The translations under genes and the position numbers were made by a program. A stretch of 64,000 bases of DNA from Triparma columacea. Lineage: Eukaryota; Sar; Bolidophyceae; Parmales; Triparmaceae. The stretch lies in contig BRYA01000028.1 in the NCBI GenBank assembly GCA_030267965.1, positions 1 through 64,000 on the forward strand, written 5' to 3'. The notes under the pieces were generated by a model that did not search any database, was not told where the DNA came from, and saw nothing but the letters and a program-made list of their open reading frames with translations. Of the stretch, positions 1-13,400 are shown piece by piece; position 1 is the first letter of the stretch; each line of letters opens with the position of its first letter.

Positions 1-420
1 CCCCAACCCCAACCCCAACCCTACAGACTTTTAAGAAAATAGTTAAGAAACGGCCGGGTTACCCTGTCTTTAAAGCCTTTAGAACCCCATAACATCCTTT
101 TTACAAAAATCCAATCTGTAACATAAGACCCCAAACCCTAGCTGTAACCCTTGCCCTAGCAGGGCCTATAGACATAACCCGGACCCTAACCCGGACCCTG
201 TTTTGAGAGAATTATGAGAGAGGAAAGTGATTTTTTATCATAACTTCACGGGATCGCAACGCTTTTTCAATTTGAATAGCTCAAATTGAAGCCCTTGACA
301 GCGCGGTTCGAACACTACCTTCAGATTTTTAAATTTCGCGTAACGTAAAAAGTTATTAGCATCCCTAACCCGGACCCTAACCCGGACCCGGACCCGGACC
401 CTAACCCGGACCCTTTCCCT
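1..420. repeat. Subtelomeric/telomere-like degenerate repeats
   Basis: Bases 1-23 are three CCCCAA units followed by CCCTA. Copies of CCCTAACCCGGA-type 12-mers appear at about 176-202 and 363-415, and isolated AACCCTA motifs lie between. The C-rich strand reads left to right, as expected for the left end of a chromosome with TTAGGG-type telomeres. The repeats are interrupted and degenerate, so this is subtelomere or telomere-associated sequence rather than a clean telomere. The stretch 205-360 between them shows no gene. Confidence 0.6.
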
Positions 421-454
421 AAGGATTGAACTTTTTAACGTTACGGTGTCCTTA

Positions 455-905
455 TATTCCCACACTCCAAAACTCCCACACTACCACACTCCCACCTTCC
501 CACACTCCAACACTACCACACTACCACATTCCCATATCCCCACACTCCCACATTCCCCCACATTCCCCAACATTCTCACACTGCCACACTCCCATACTCC
601 CACATTCCTACACTCCCACATTTTCACACTTTCACATTCCTACATTCCTACACTCCCCCACATTCCTACACTCCCACACTCCCACACTCCCACGTTCCCA
701 TATTCCCACACTCCCACACTCCCACATTCCTACACTCCCACACTCCCACACTCCCACATTCCTACACTCCCACAGTCCCACACTACCACATTCCTACACT
801 TTCACACTCCCACACTCCCACTTTCCTACATTCCCACACTCCTACACTCCCACACTCCAATATTCCCACACTCCCACACTCCCACATTCCCACACTCTCA
901 AACTC
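455..905. repeat. Minisatellite, about 9-bp unit (CCCACACTC-like)
   Basis: About 450 bp made almost only of TCCCACACT, TCCCACATT and TCCTACACT units. All three forward frames stay open across it, which reflects the repeat composition and not coding capacity. It separates the telomere-like repeats from the first gene. Confidence 0.85.
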
Positions 906-916
906 TTTCCCACTCT

Positions 917-1026
917 CACAAGTCTTCCCACTCGATGCCGATCCCAAGGATACGCCTGCTTACACAAACCCAAACGCAAACACAAGTCTTCCCACTCAGT
1001 GCCGATCCTGAGGATACGCCTGCTTA
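917..1026. repeat. Direct repeat, 46-bp unit, two copies
   Basis: Two near-identical 46-bp copies lie at 917-962 and 981-1026. Both start CACAAGTCTTCCCACTC and end GGATACGCCTGCTTA, and they differ at only a few positions. The unit is unrelated to the preceding 9-bp minisatellite. The sequence from 1027 to 1448 shows no supported gene and probably holds the 3' flank of the minus-strand giant gene. Confidence 0.75.
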
Positions 1027-1448
1027 ATCCAATCCCCTTCATCTCTCCTGATACCAACCATTAACTATATACACTCTCTTAGCGCTGTACCTCTTACAAA
1101 ACAATGACAGGACCCCCCGTCAGCCTCACTCCTCTCTTCTCCTCCCTCCTCTCCTTCTTACCCTCTTTTACAAAATGCTCTCCCCACACACTCCCTTCCC
1201 TTACCCTCAGTCTCAAACACCCACATCCAACAAACTTCTTTATAATAACACACTACTTAAGAGAAAAGACTAAAATAATGCAATGCAAAGCGTTGAGCAA
1301 AGCGTTCAACAGTAACCCTGCGCATACACTTAAAAAAACATGTTTTTCCTCTGACAGTATGTTGCCGTTTATTTATGTACTCTCCAATTACATCTTCTTT
1401 TGGCACATTACATTTATCTATTAGTTTCGAATCGTATTGGATTCTAAA

Positions 1449-4400
1449 CTAGTTTGATCCCCTTCTGTTATTCTCCTCTTCCATGGGCACAACACTGCTT
1501 ACTTTAGCCTTCCCACCTCCAACCCCTTCCATAAATCTACCATCAGCGCCTCCAACACTTGCTCTTCTAATACCTGCTCTTAAAGCACCTGCTAGACCCC
1601 CCTCAACTTCAGCATCAACACTTGCTCTCCTCACACTCTCTCTCCTTCTAGCATCTCCATCTGCTGGAATGAACTCCTCTGGCACTCTAGCTCTCATTGC
1701 TTCAGTTAACCACTTCGGCTTCTCTTCCTCCCAACTACTCCAATTGGACTCAACCCAACTTTTCACTTCTTCTTCAATAGATTTCCAGTGATGCCTAGAG
1801 TTATTTAAAACTGCATCTGCTCTCGTTTCTTCATTACTACCATGTTGAAATCGCCTTACAGTCAAATCTTTTCCCCTTTCCATACTTACAAATGTTTGCC
1901 TATATTTCTTCTCAATATTGTTGAAGAAAACACCAAACATTATGATATTGCTTGTCATGAAAATATAAAGAAGAGTCAGAACCAAATCAAGTGTATTTTT
2001 ATCTCCCCCTTGCTTCTCATAATTTCTTATGGCAACAGGAAGACTTCCCATAGTAAATACAAATCCAAATGACCAATACATCCCTCCCAGCTCATTTGGA
2101 TGCCTAAACTGTACAATTGAGGTGAAATCTGTGATGACCTTGACCATAATTCTACCAACAATACTTAAGACAAACTCTAAGAAACCTCCAGCAGGTACCC
2201 AATACCAGAAGTCACCTCTCAGGATCTTTATCATTAAATATAAGCCTAAATCCGCTCCAACATATATGTTAACCCATGTCTTACCCATCAATACAAGCAA
2301 CACTATGGTTGCGCACCTAATCAAAAGCATTCCTGCTGAAAAGAAAACCATTGCACCAAATACAAGTATTCTCTTGCTTGTCTGTGCAGGTACATACCCA
2401 TAGAAATCTGGTGTCCAATTTCTGTTATCTGGACTTGTGTCATAATCATAACTGATTGAAGCAGAAATAAATCCTGTAGAGAATGCTGACACTGTAAGTG
2501 AGGCCCAGGCTGCTTTTGAAATAGCTTGTTCTTTTTTCTGTTGTTGCAATGGCCAGTAGTTGAATGATGACTCCAGGAATTGCTTCTGCAAACATCTCAG
2601 TACATTTCATCATGGTCATTTCAAACATTGGATCAACCGCATGGCCAGCCATTTGCTTGTGCCCTGTGGCTATACGATAGGCATCTAGAGCTGGTTTGTA
2701 TCCACTTATTACAGGAAACCACTCCCTGAGCACTCTTTTCCATCCTAATTTTATATATTGTGCGTAGATGAAAATTAGCTGAATGCCCACAGAAACACAC
2801 AAGCTTGCCAATGAAGCTTGAAAGTACCCATACTGTGTCTCGTCCTTCCAATACATGTTTGTGACATACACATCAGTAAGCAAATCAGCAATACTAGTGA
2901 TAGCCCCAACAGTCACTCTTGCCTTCAACCCCCAAGGAACTTCCTCCAAAAGCCTGTAGCTAATTGTCTCAAGCATAGGTCTGAACCACTCATACTCCTC
3001 ATCAAGCTCCTGTAGAGCAGGGAAATTTAAGATGAAGGCATCTACAGCAGCAATCGGCTGAGTATTAATAACCAAGCTCCTTGCTAGTGACTCTCCAATC
3101 TCCCTTCCATCCTTATTCTGCAGCTCAATCGCCTTACCCTCTACCTTTCTCAACTTGCACAGCTTATTCTTGACAACAGCGCCAAGCATTGGTGTGACAA
3201 ACTCATACTTCTCTGCAGTCTGTCTCAGAATATAGTTTCTCCCGATAAATGACCTGACAGCTTCCTCCTTTGTCGTTCCCTTCTTCCTAAAACTTAATGC
3301 AACCAACAGTTGCTCACCCAACAACTGTCCTGTTTGTTTAGGATCTAAACCTGCATAGTCTTGTGTAGTATCATTCACAGCATGTGAAGCAATCAGTGCG
3401 CCTCCATTGTCCAACCCAACACTTGCTCTCCTAATACTTGCTCCCAAAGCACCTGCTAGACCGCCCTCAGCTTCAGCATCAATACTTGCTCTCCTAACAC
3501 TCTCTCTCCTTCTAGCATCTCCATCTGATGGAATGAAATCTACAGGAACTGTAGCCTTTATCCTATCAGTGAACCACTCTGGCTGCTCCTCTTCCCATTT
3601 CGCCCAGTTTGACACAATCCATTTCCTTAACTCTCCTTCAATTGAGACCAATTGATGCCTTGAGTTACCAAAGACTTCGATCTTTATAGCATCATTTTCT
3701 CCTTTTTGGAAATATGCCATTGTAAAATCCTTTGACCTCTGTGTACTCCAGAAGGTGTGCCAGTACTTACTCTCAATGTTCAAAAAGAAGGCAGCAACGC
3801 ACATTGTAGTTATTAGTATGATATAGTTCGCTATAATTGATGCAATATCAATTGCGTTATCATCAACATAAGGTGAAGCTATATATATTGACACTGGTAG
3901 GCTTCCCATTGTCAACACAAGACCAAACAACCAATAAGCTCCCCCAACCTCATTGGAATGTCTAAAATGCGCTATTGAAGTGAAGTCTACAATGATCTTT
4001 ACCACCACTCTCATTACAATACTCGTCACGATCTCTAAGTTACCCCCGGTTGGGAACCAGTACCAGAAGTCTCCTCTCAATATCTTAACCAAAATGTACA
4101 GGCCAAGGTCAGCGCTAATGTAGAGAACGACCCAACGACCTCCCATCAACCCAAGAAGAACTATTGTTGTACACCTTATTAGAAGCATTCCTGCAGTGAA
4201 CAGCAACATGGAAACAAACACTAGCATTCTCTTGCTTGCTTTTGCTGGTATATACCCATAGAAGTCAGGCACTTGCTCTCTCTTCACTGGGTCAGTGTCC
4301 CAGTCATAACTTATAGTTGCAGAGGCAAAGCCTGTTGTAATTGCTGAAACTGCAACTGAAAGCCATGCTGAAGTTCCAACATCTTTTTTGTCACTTGTTA

Positions 4401-7400
4401 CTATAGCCATGAGTTGGATGATCAATCCAGGTATAGCTTCTGCAAACATCTCAGCCCCTTTTATGTATGTATTCTCTACCATTGGCTCAACAGCTTTCCC
4501 TAACTCTTGTTTTCCTCCCTTTGCAATTCTATAAGCATCTACTGCAGGCTTAAACCCAATCAAAATAGGAAACCACTCCCTTAGCACCCTCAACATCCCC
4601 AACTTCCTGTTCTGTACCCAAACAGTAAGCATTTGTATCCCTATTGACACTGCTAAACTTGCCAAAGATGCCTTAAAGTACCCATACTTCTTGACTCTCC
4701 AAAACTTATGTGTCACATACACATCGGTCACCAAATCAAGCATGCTTGTGGCAGCACCAACAGTGACCCTTGCCTTTAAGCCTAACTTAGACTTCATGAA
4801 TACTTTCATAACAATCTCCTCAAGCATGGGCCTTACCCACACTTCTTCATTCATGACTTCTTGCACTTCAGTGAATTGATGTGCCCACTCGTCTACAGCA
4901 TGAGCAGCAGTCAAAGTAGTCAACATGACTGCTGTCATTGCACTCCCTATCTCCCACCCCCTGGCTTCCTCCTCACTCTTATCTTCGCCCTCACTTGTTG
5001 CTCTCCTTTTAAATTTATTCATAACCACAGCATACAGCATAGTTCTTATGAAACCATGCTGCTCTGTAATCTCTTTCAGTGCCCTATTGGCAACAATGAA
5101 TTCCCTCACAACCTCTACCTTACTGTCCCCAACATTCCTTTTCTTCACTCTCTCTGTCAGCTGCTCTCCAAACCTCTTCCCATCCTGTTCCCCTGCTTCT
5201 GTGCTCTTCAGAAGGTTGTCAAAGTAGTAAGCAGCATCAGCTGCTATGCCCAGGTGCTTAATTACACTCTGTTTGCTAGTAGCTTTTCCTAAACCCTTAT
5301 ATCTAGTCATCATTTCAACATTTGTCTTCATCTGGCCAGCGTCAGAGAACCTTACAGCTGTAAGATGCCCTTCCTGTTCAACTGTGATTACTAGTGTCTT
5401 GTTGTTAACTCTGTGAATCACAAGCTGGGATTCAACTCCACTTGAAAGACCCCAGAAGAATGCTGCAACTTCCTTGTGAGATGCTCTCACAGTTATTGAA
5501 GTCTTCCCCCACCCCATTCCCTTCTCTGCCTTTATCAATGTCTGTCCAGACAATGCACTACTGATCTCTTGAGCTCCCTCAATCTCGTCAAAGTGACTTT
5601 CAATCCCTGGTGCCCCCTCAATTGCAATCTCCTCAAACTTTTCAATGATCTGCTGCCTCTTGAAGGCATCAACTTCTATTGGCACTATACTACTTACTCT
5701 AGACTTTCCGCCTCTTACTGCTAAAAGATCTCTTCCATCAGCGCCTCCAACACTTGCTCTCCTAATACTTGCTCCCAAAGCACCTGCTAGACCACCCTCA
5801 GCTTCGGCATCAACACTTGCTCTTCTAACATTCTCTCTCCTTCTAGCATCTCCTGCTCCTGGAATGTATTCAACTGGCACCCTAGCCCTGACAGCCTCAT
5901 CAAACCACTTTGGCTTCTCCTCCTCCCATCTCTCCCAATTTGTCTCTACCCAAGCTTTCACTTCTTCTTCAATTGATTTCCAATGATGCCTTGATGTATT
6001 GAAGACAGTATCAGCCTTCATTCCGTCATCTTGATGATTGTGGTATTTTTTAATTGTTAAACCTTTTCCTGTCTCAGAGCTGAAAAATGTACCCAAGTAA
6101 TTTCTCTCAATGCTCAAGAAAAATACAGCAAACAACACAACTATACATGGTATAAATATTCCAACTACTCTCCATGCCAATTTAAGCCTATCTTCTGCAA
6201 CATCTCCCCTTTCAGCTACTGATATAGCTACAGGAAGACTTCCCATCGTCAATACAATGCCAAATATCCAATACATCCCACCAACTTCATTAGGATGTCT
6301 AAACTGCACAATTGATGTAAAGTCTGTCACCACTTTTACCAACACTCTAGCTAAAATACTGCTAACTATTTCTGCATTGCCACCAAGAGGAATCCAATAC
6401 CAAAAGTCTCCTCTCAAGATCTTCACCAACAAGTATAGACCAAGATCAGCACCGACATAGAGAGAGACCCAACTACCACCAAGTTGCCCAAACACAACTA
6501 TTGTCATGCACCTTATCACAAGCATACATGCACTGAAGAACATCATTACAACAAATATGATAGATCTCTTGGTGGGATTTGCAGGCACATACCCATAGAA
6601 GTCAGGCACTTGCTCTCTTTTCACTGGGTCAGTGTCCCAGTCATAACTGATGGTTGCGGATGAATAGCCTGTTGTCAACGCGGAAACTGAAAGTGAGATC
6701 AAAGCTGCATCCGCAACGTCTTTTCTACTTGTTGCAATAGCCATTAGTTGGATAATCACTCCAGGTATGGCCTCAGCAAACATCTCTATCCCTTTCATGT
6801 AAGTCATCTCTGCCAGAGCATCAATTGCTTGTCCAGCCTCTTGTTTTTCTCCCTTTGCAACCCTGTAAGCATCAACAGCAGGCTTGAATCCGATCAAAAT
6901 AGGAAACCACTCCCTCAGCACTCTCAACATCCCCAACTTCCTGTTCTGTAACCAAACAAAAAGCATCTGAATCCCAATTGATACCATCAAACTTGCCAAA
7001 GATGCCTTAAAGTACCCATACTTCTTATCAATCCAAAACATGTATGTCACATACACATCAGTAAGTAAATCAAAGATAGATGTTACAGCACCAACAGTAA
7101 CTCGAAAAGTCAAACCCCAAGGTGCTGATTTCACCACACCCTTCCCTATCTCCACAAACATGCCCTCCATCCATGGAAACTCCTCAAACAGCTCCCCAAC
7201 AGCCCTGTTTTGCAATCTCCACATATCTACCCCAGCCTCAATCACCTTCCTGCTCTTCAAACAAGGCATCAAGTTGTTCCCAATCACCCTTGCTTCCTTC
7301 TCCTCCACACACTGAAGCTTAGTAGACACAGAGCTGTTGGAGCTAAACTCACAAAGCCTTGCCCTCTTCAGCAAAGTGATAAACCAAGGGTACTTCTTCA

Positions 7401-10400
7401 CAACCTCTCTCAAAGCGACATTCTCGTTGCAAACCTCCTCAACATGTCTCTCTCTGTCCTTCCTTGAGTGTGCTCCTCCAAGTTGTCCTCCATCCCAAAC
7501 CAAATCAGCACCCAAGGCCTCGCCAACTTGCTTGGACATCTCCATTAAATTGACAAGGTCAATAAAGTAGCGTTGTGCTTCAGCAGCCTCATCTAGATAC
7601 CTCTCCAGAATTGATCTCGTTGCCTCCACACTCACAGAGCTACCAAGCTCTACCTTGGTGACAAATTCTACCTTGGTTTCCTTCTCTCCCCTTTTTGTGA
7701 ACTTTATTGCGACTTCTTCAGATGCCCTTTGTGCAGTACTTTTCTGAGTGTTGCTCACAGCATCACTTCTCTCCATATTCTCCATTATTGGCTCCATTAT
7801 AATCACAATAGTATTTTCATCCATCTTGTGCAGTTTCATCACATTCCAGAACTCCCTGTCTCTGTGCTTCATCACATTCCAGAACTCCCTGTCTCTGTGT
7901 ATTCCTCCATGTTTTGACTCCAATTCCTGCCTTCTCCTCACAACCACTTCCCATGTCCCCTTCTTCTCCTCAACTACCCTCTCAACATCTCCTGTTGTTT
8001 CTTGATGGACTCTGCTCTCAAAATCCCAGAAGTAGGCAGCAGCTTCCTCCAAACCTGCTCTAACTGTCACTGTTGTCTTTCCCCATCCCTTTCCCTTGTC
8101 TTCCACCTTAATCCAGGTATCTGACAGGGGGAATGCACCTTTAACCTTTTGTTTGCCATCAACCTCTCGGAACTTGGCATCAAATGTCTCAGTGGACATT
8201 TCTTTGATTTCACCTATTCCACTTATTATCTGGATCCTTGTTGAAGCATCAATCTCTTTGCTCTTGTCAAACTTCTTTCTCAAGTCTGAGACTTGTGCAA
8301 GAAACCTTGGTGCAAGCTTGTTCACAATGGAGGAGAAGAAAATACCACCAAGGTCTACCTTTGTTGTGAAAGTCACTGATGTTTGTGGCACACCTCCAAT
8401 TGGGTCAAGTGGCTCAAACACCCAGACTGTGTGAATCTTCACTAAAATATTCCTGGCGTTTACTGGAAAGTCTTCCTGAAGTTGGTCTGTATCTGTAACA
8501 TCAATGATAACTTTGCCGTCATCTTGCTTGAAGCAAGTCATTTTACTCCGACTATCACGAGGAGCAAACCCAGGGACGCCAAGATCCCTTGTTAGAAAGT
8601 AGTAGCAAGTGTGATTGCTTATGCTGTTGACGCTATACTCTGTGATTCCTCTTTCTTTTGATGTTCTTTTGAACTTTCTAGAATCCGTAAACTCATGCGC
8701 AGCACACTCCTCCACACTCGCATCAACCACAGTAGTTGCAAAACCAGTCCCACTGCTTGCCCCGTCAACATGAACTAGCTTCATCTTGACCCACTCATCA
8801 GGACTCTTCAAATCATCAAAGTTCTCATCCTCCTTGCATTTCTCATAAAACTCCTTCCCCTTCCTGATTGCCTGCTTCTCCTCATCAGTATAATCTTGGT
8901 GTTCATTCTTGATGATGTTGGCAAGAGAGGCCAGTGCAGCTTTATCAAACTCTTCATCCAGCTTGAAGGAGTCCCTCAGTGATGCTATTGTACTTAGTAC
9001 TCGTGGAGTAGATCTGTCAACAATTTTGACTGGAATATACCCCCCTGTGTCCATAAATTGGGTCAATGTAAGTTTACACTGGAGAACACCATTTGAGTCC
9101 TTAATGTTCTTGGCAGTGAGAATGCCACTTGTTGTAGCTTTCACAAGCGTTCCTAGATTTTCCCCATAGTCTACCTGCTTTTTAGCTGGGACAAAGGCCA
9201 CAGACATGTTGCCGTCTTGGTATCCCTTTTGCCACACATATCTCATCACAAACTCTCTTTTGTCGAAAGGGAAGGGAAGTTTCCTTACTGTTACAAACAC
9301 CTTCTCATTAACGCTTCCTTCGTAACTCTTCATTATCTCCAGCCTTGCAGGGTTCCCTTCCTTTCTATCCACTGCCATCCTCTCCCTGCTGCAGTACTCA
9401 AAGAACCAAGCAGCTGCTTCCTCGGCTGAACAGTCGGTGATACACTCAGCTCTACCAAAAGTGAGTGTCTTTTTTCCTTTCTCCTGCTGCTTGTACTTGA
9501 TCTCCATCTTCACTCCCTCATGAGGTGACTTGAGAGGCCCCCATCCTTCTTCATCCTCCCCACCAAAGAGCTCCTCCAACTCCCCAAACACCTTCTTCTG
9601 GTCCTCCTCCAACTCAACACCCTCCCTCATCCTCTCCACCAAGGCCCCCCTGACCTCAGCATCAACTTCCTTCCCGTTCCTCTTGAATTTCTCCTGTAAC
9701 CTGTTGGCCTCAACAAGCTGACTCTTTGCAAGGTAGTCAATAGCTTTGTCTATCACTGCATTTTGAAGCAGGCCTGTGAAATGCAGATTTACTGATTGAA
9801 TACGTGTCACCCTACAGACATTTGGGGCAATCTCATTGAAGAAGTAGACGCCTGTAGTCTCTGCTAGCACAAATCCTTCCTTACTGAGGTCCTTGAAGCC
9901 TCCTCCTGCGTACTCTGTCAGTGGCACAAAAGCTAACATGTATGAAGTCCGGCCATTCTCAAGTTTGACTTCCTTCCACACATACCAATTCTCAAATAGG
10001 CGATTGGTGGCGGCAGGGACCTTTATGCCAGCATGACTGTGCATGCTTCTAGTTCCCTCAAAATCGTTCCTGATCACCCATGGTAAGTTCCCATTATTTT
10101 TTAATTGCTTCTCAGATAGTACAAATGTGTCAAGCAGAAATTCCTCTGCCAATACACTCTTTGCTGACTTGTCCATATTGACCCCAAAGGCTGCCCACAC
10201 CTTGTCCCCGTCTCTCCACAGGAACTTGTCAATGCCCTCCTTCAATGTCCCCTTGATTCTCTTCCCTTTTGTGTGAAGTTCTTTCTCTAGGCTCTCAACC
10301 CTCTCCAACATTGCGTCTTCCTCTCTTGTCAGAGGCGGTGCCCTGGGCATGACCTCCTCCACAAAGTGTCTTGTCTTCCTCTCGTCAATGAGACCAGGCT

Positions 10401-13400
10401 GTCTGAACCGCTTCCTGACCTCCTCCATGATACCCTTTACTGCTGCATACGCAGCCTTGACGTGTCCCTTCTTGGTCCTGCCACTATTGCTGCCTTCAAC
10501 ACTAGATGTCCTGGATCTCGCACTCTTAAAGCTTTTGACTGTGCGAACATCAACTTCTGATTTTGTCTCTGTTGCTCTCTCCTCTGCCTTTAGAGTTCCC
10601 ACCATGGTGACTGCAGTTTGTCCAAACTCAAAGTCAGTGAAGCTGAGCTTGCCCTTAATGACACCTCGCTTGACAGTCTTGGTATTTCTTGAGGCTAGGA
10701 TCTCAACAAGCTTCGCAGTTGCCTCATCAGAAAGATCGTCGTCGTCGAGGGATGTTAATTCCATAATGTTTGTCGATTCGTCAGGAGATACAACTTTGAC
10801 GTCGAGGAGAAATTCGACGAACTTATTCCTGCTGCCGTAGTGCTGCCAATGGACGAGTCTATGAATGACTCCTCCCCCTTCGTCATACTTGTGGAGGGTC
10901 TTCCTCCGGAACTTGCCCTTATCACAATCGGTGAGGAGAAAGGATTTAATCTTGTAACGCTCGTCGTGGAAAACACCGGCGAGCCCTAAAAGTTTCACAT
11001 CGTCGCCGGTGGAAGTGTTGATGAGGCCTTCAACAGCTCCTCTCTCCTCAAGAAGCTTCACAAGCTTGCCTTGCTCGGGTCCAAGAGCTGCGTAATCGAT
11101 ATCAACTTGTCCTTGCGTAGTGGGAGAGGCGTGATTGGGGCTAGAGAGGGTCTGCGGAGAGTCTTTGTTCCTGACGGTGTTGTCAGGATCTAATGTCATG
11201 GACTGAGCGGCAGTGGCGTGGCTGACAGTCGCAAGAACGACTGGCGTGCGGCCGGAAATCGCGCACCCCACAGAAGGCGGTATAGCGCTTATATTGTTCT
11301 CGCCCGCTATTCCACTGTTTAAGGGATCGTCGGAAATTTCGGCGTTGAACTTTTGAAATTCAGGTTGAAGATGAGGATGGCCGGAAATTTCTGGGGGTGG
11401 TTTTGGGGGAATTTTTGGTGAAAAAGGGTCAACAAAAGGTAAAATCTGAATCTCCCTCAGAACGGCTTCCAAGCCCTCCCCTAAACAATCAAAATGCTCT
11501 ACTCTTGGTCTACACGACTACGCAAACTCACCTCGTCTAGCATCCTTGTGATAGCTTCTAGAGACTGCGAAGGGGACAATATTGTTGCAAAAGTGAGAAA
11601 AAGTTACAATGTTTCAACGCGTCCTCCCGCGACTCTCCTGCTCTCTCCTAGAGTACCAAATTGTCCTTTCTCTCTTCCGGCTCTCGACGCACAACTCACC
11701 TCGTCCGGCATCCTCGTGGCGGTTTTTGGAGTCTGCGGTAATGGCAATTATGGTGTTTGTTAGTCAACATGAAGAGATTTCAACGCGTGCTCCTCATTTC
11801 TGTGTAGCATATCAAGCGCCCCACGTGGTCGCCGGAGATGGAACCAATATGGTCGCCGTAGAAGCGCCCCATGAGGTCGCCGCAGACGGAACCCACGCGG
11901 TCGCTGGAGATGGACCCCATGCGGTTGCCACAGACCGGGGCGCGCGTGCGTGCGCCGCGGCCTCCGCCCGTCGAGCTCGACGCCGAGGGCCAGGCCCTCC
12001 GCAAACGGCTCCGCACGTTCCGCATGCAGGCGGTGAGAAAAAACTACAAAGTTTCAACGCATCCTCCCGCGACTCTCCCGCTCTCCCCTGTCTCCCCTGG
12101 AATATTAAAATATATTTTTCTTATCTTGCTCTCAACGCACAACTCACCTCGTCCCGCGTCCTCGTGGCCGTTTTTGGAGTCTGCGGTAATGGCGATTATG
12201 GTGTTTGTTATGTTAGTCAACATGAAGAGATTTCAACGCGTGCTCCTCGTTTCTGTATAGCATATCAAGCGCCCCACGTGGTCGCCGGAGATGGAACCCA
12301 TGCGGTCGCCACAGAAGCGCCCCATCGGTCGCCGTAGAAGCGCCCCATGCGGTCGCTGCAGATGGAACCCAAGCAGTTGCCGGAGACGGATCCCATGCCG
12401 TCGCCGCAGACCGGCGTGTGCGCGCGTGCGCCGCGGCCGCCGCCCGTCGAGCACGACGCCGAGGGCTAGGCCCTCCGCGAACGGCTCCGGGCGTTCTGCA
12501 CGCAGGCGTTGAGAAAAACTACAAGGGTCTCCCCCCCTATGACTCGCTGAATCGAACTTACCTCGGTCTCGTCCAGCGTCCTCGTGAGAGCTTTTAGATT
12601 TAGACACTGCGAAGGGGACAACACAACATTTTGCAAAAGTGAGAAAATATTACAATGTTTCAACGCGTCCTCCCGCGACTCTCCCACTCTCAACTAGAGT
12701 ATTAAATTGTCCTTTCTCTCTTCCGGCTCTCGACGCACAACTCACCTCGTCCGGCATCCTCGTGGCGGTTTTTGGAGTCTGCGGTAATAGCGATTATGGT
12801 GTTTGTTATGTTAGTCAACATGAAGAGATATCAACGCGTGCTCCTCGTTTCTGTGTAGCATATCAAGCGCCCCACGTGGTCGCCGGAGATGGAACCCATG
12901 CGGTCGCCACAGAAGCGCCCAATGCGGTCGCCGCAGACAGAACCCATGCGGTCGCTGGAGATGGATCCCATGCGGTCACCGCAGACCGGTGCGGCGTGTG
13001 CCGCAGCCGTGGCCACAGCCCATCAAGATCGACGCCGACGGCCAGGCACTCCACACAGCTCCACGCCTTCCGCACGCAGGAGATGAGGAAAAATACAAAG
13101 TTTCAACGCTTCCTCCCGTGACTCTCCTGCTCTCCCCTAGAGTATTAAAATGTGTTTTTCTTTTCCACCTCTCAATGCACAACTCACCTTGTCCGGCGTC
13201 CTCATGACCATTTTCAGAGTCTGTAGTAATGGCGATTATGGCGTTCGTTAGTCAAAATGAAAAAGATTTCAACGCGTGCTCCTGACAGCTCCTCGATTCC
13301 GTGTAGAATATCAAGGGCCCCCCTCCTACCACTCCCTGATTCGAACTTACCGTGGTCTTGTCCAGCGTCCTCATGAGAGCTTTTAGATTTAGAGACTGTG

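Noticed and set aside
426..1064. Long plus-strand ORFs over the CCCACACTC minisatellite
   Set aside because: All forward frames are open because the repeat lacks stop codons; the translation is a monotonous His/Thr/Pro repeat.
13330..13360. T-loop-like GTTCGAATC strings near 12550 and 13345
   Set aside because: They are part of the donor side of introns in the microexon array and have no cloverleaf context.
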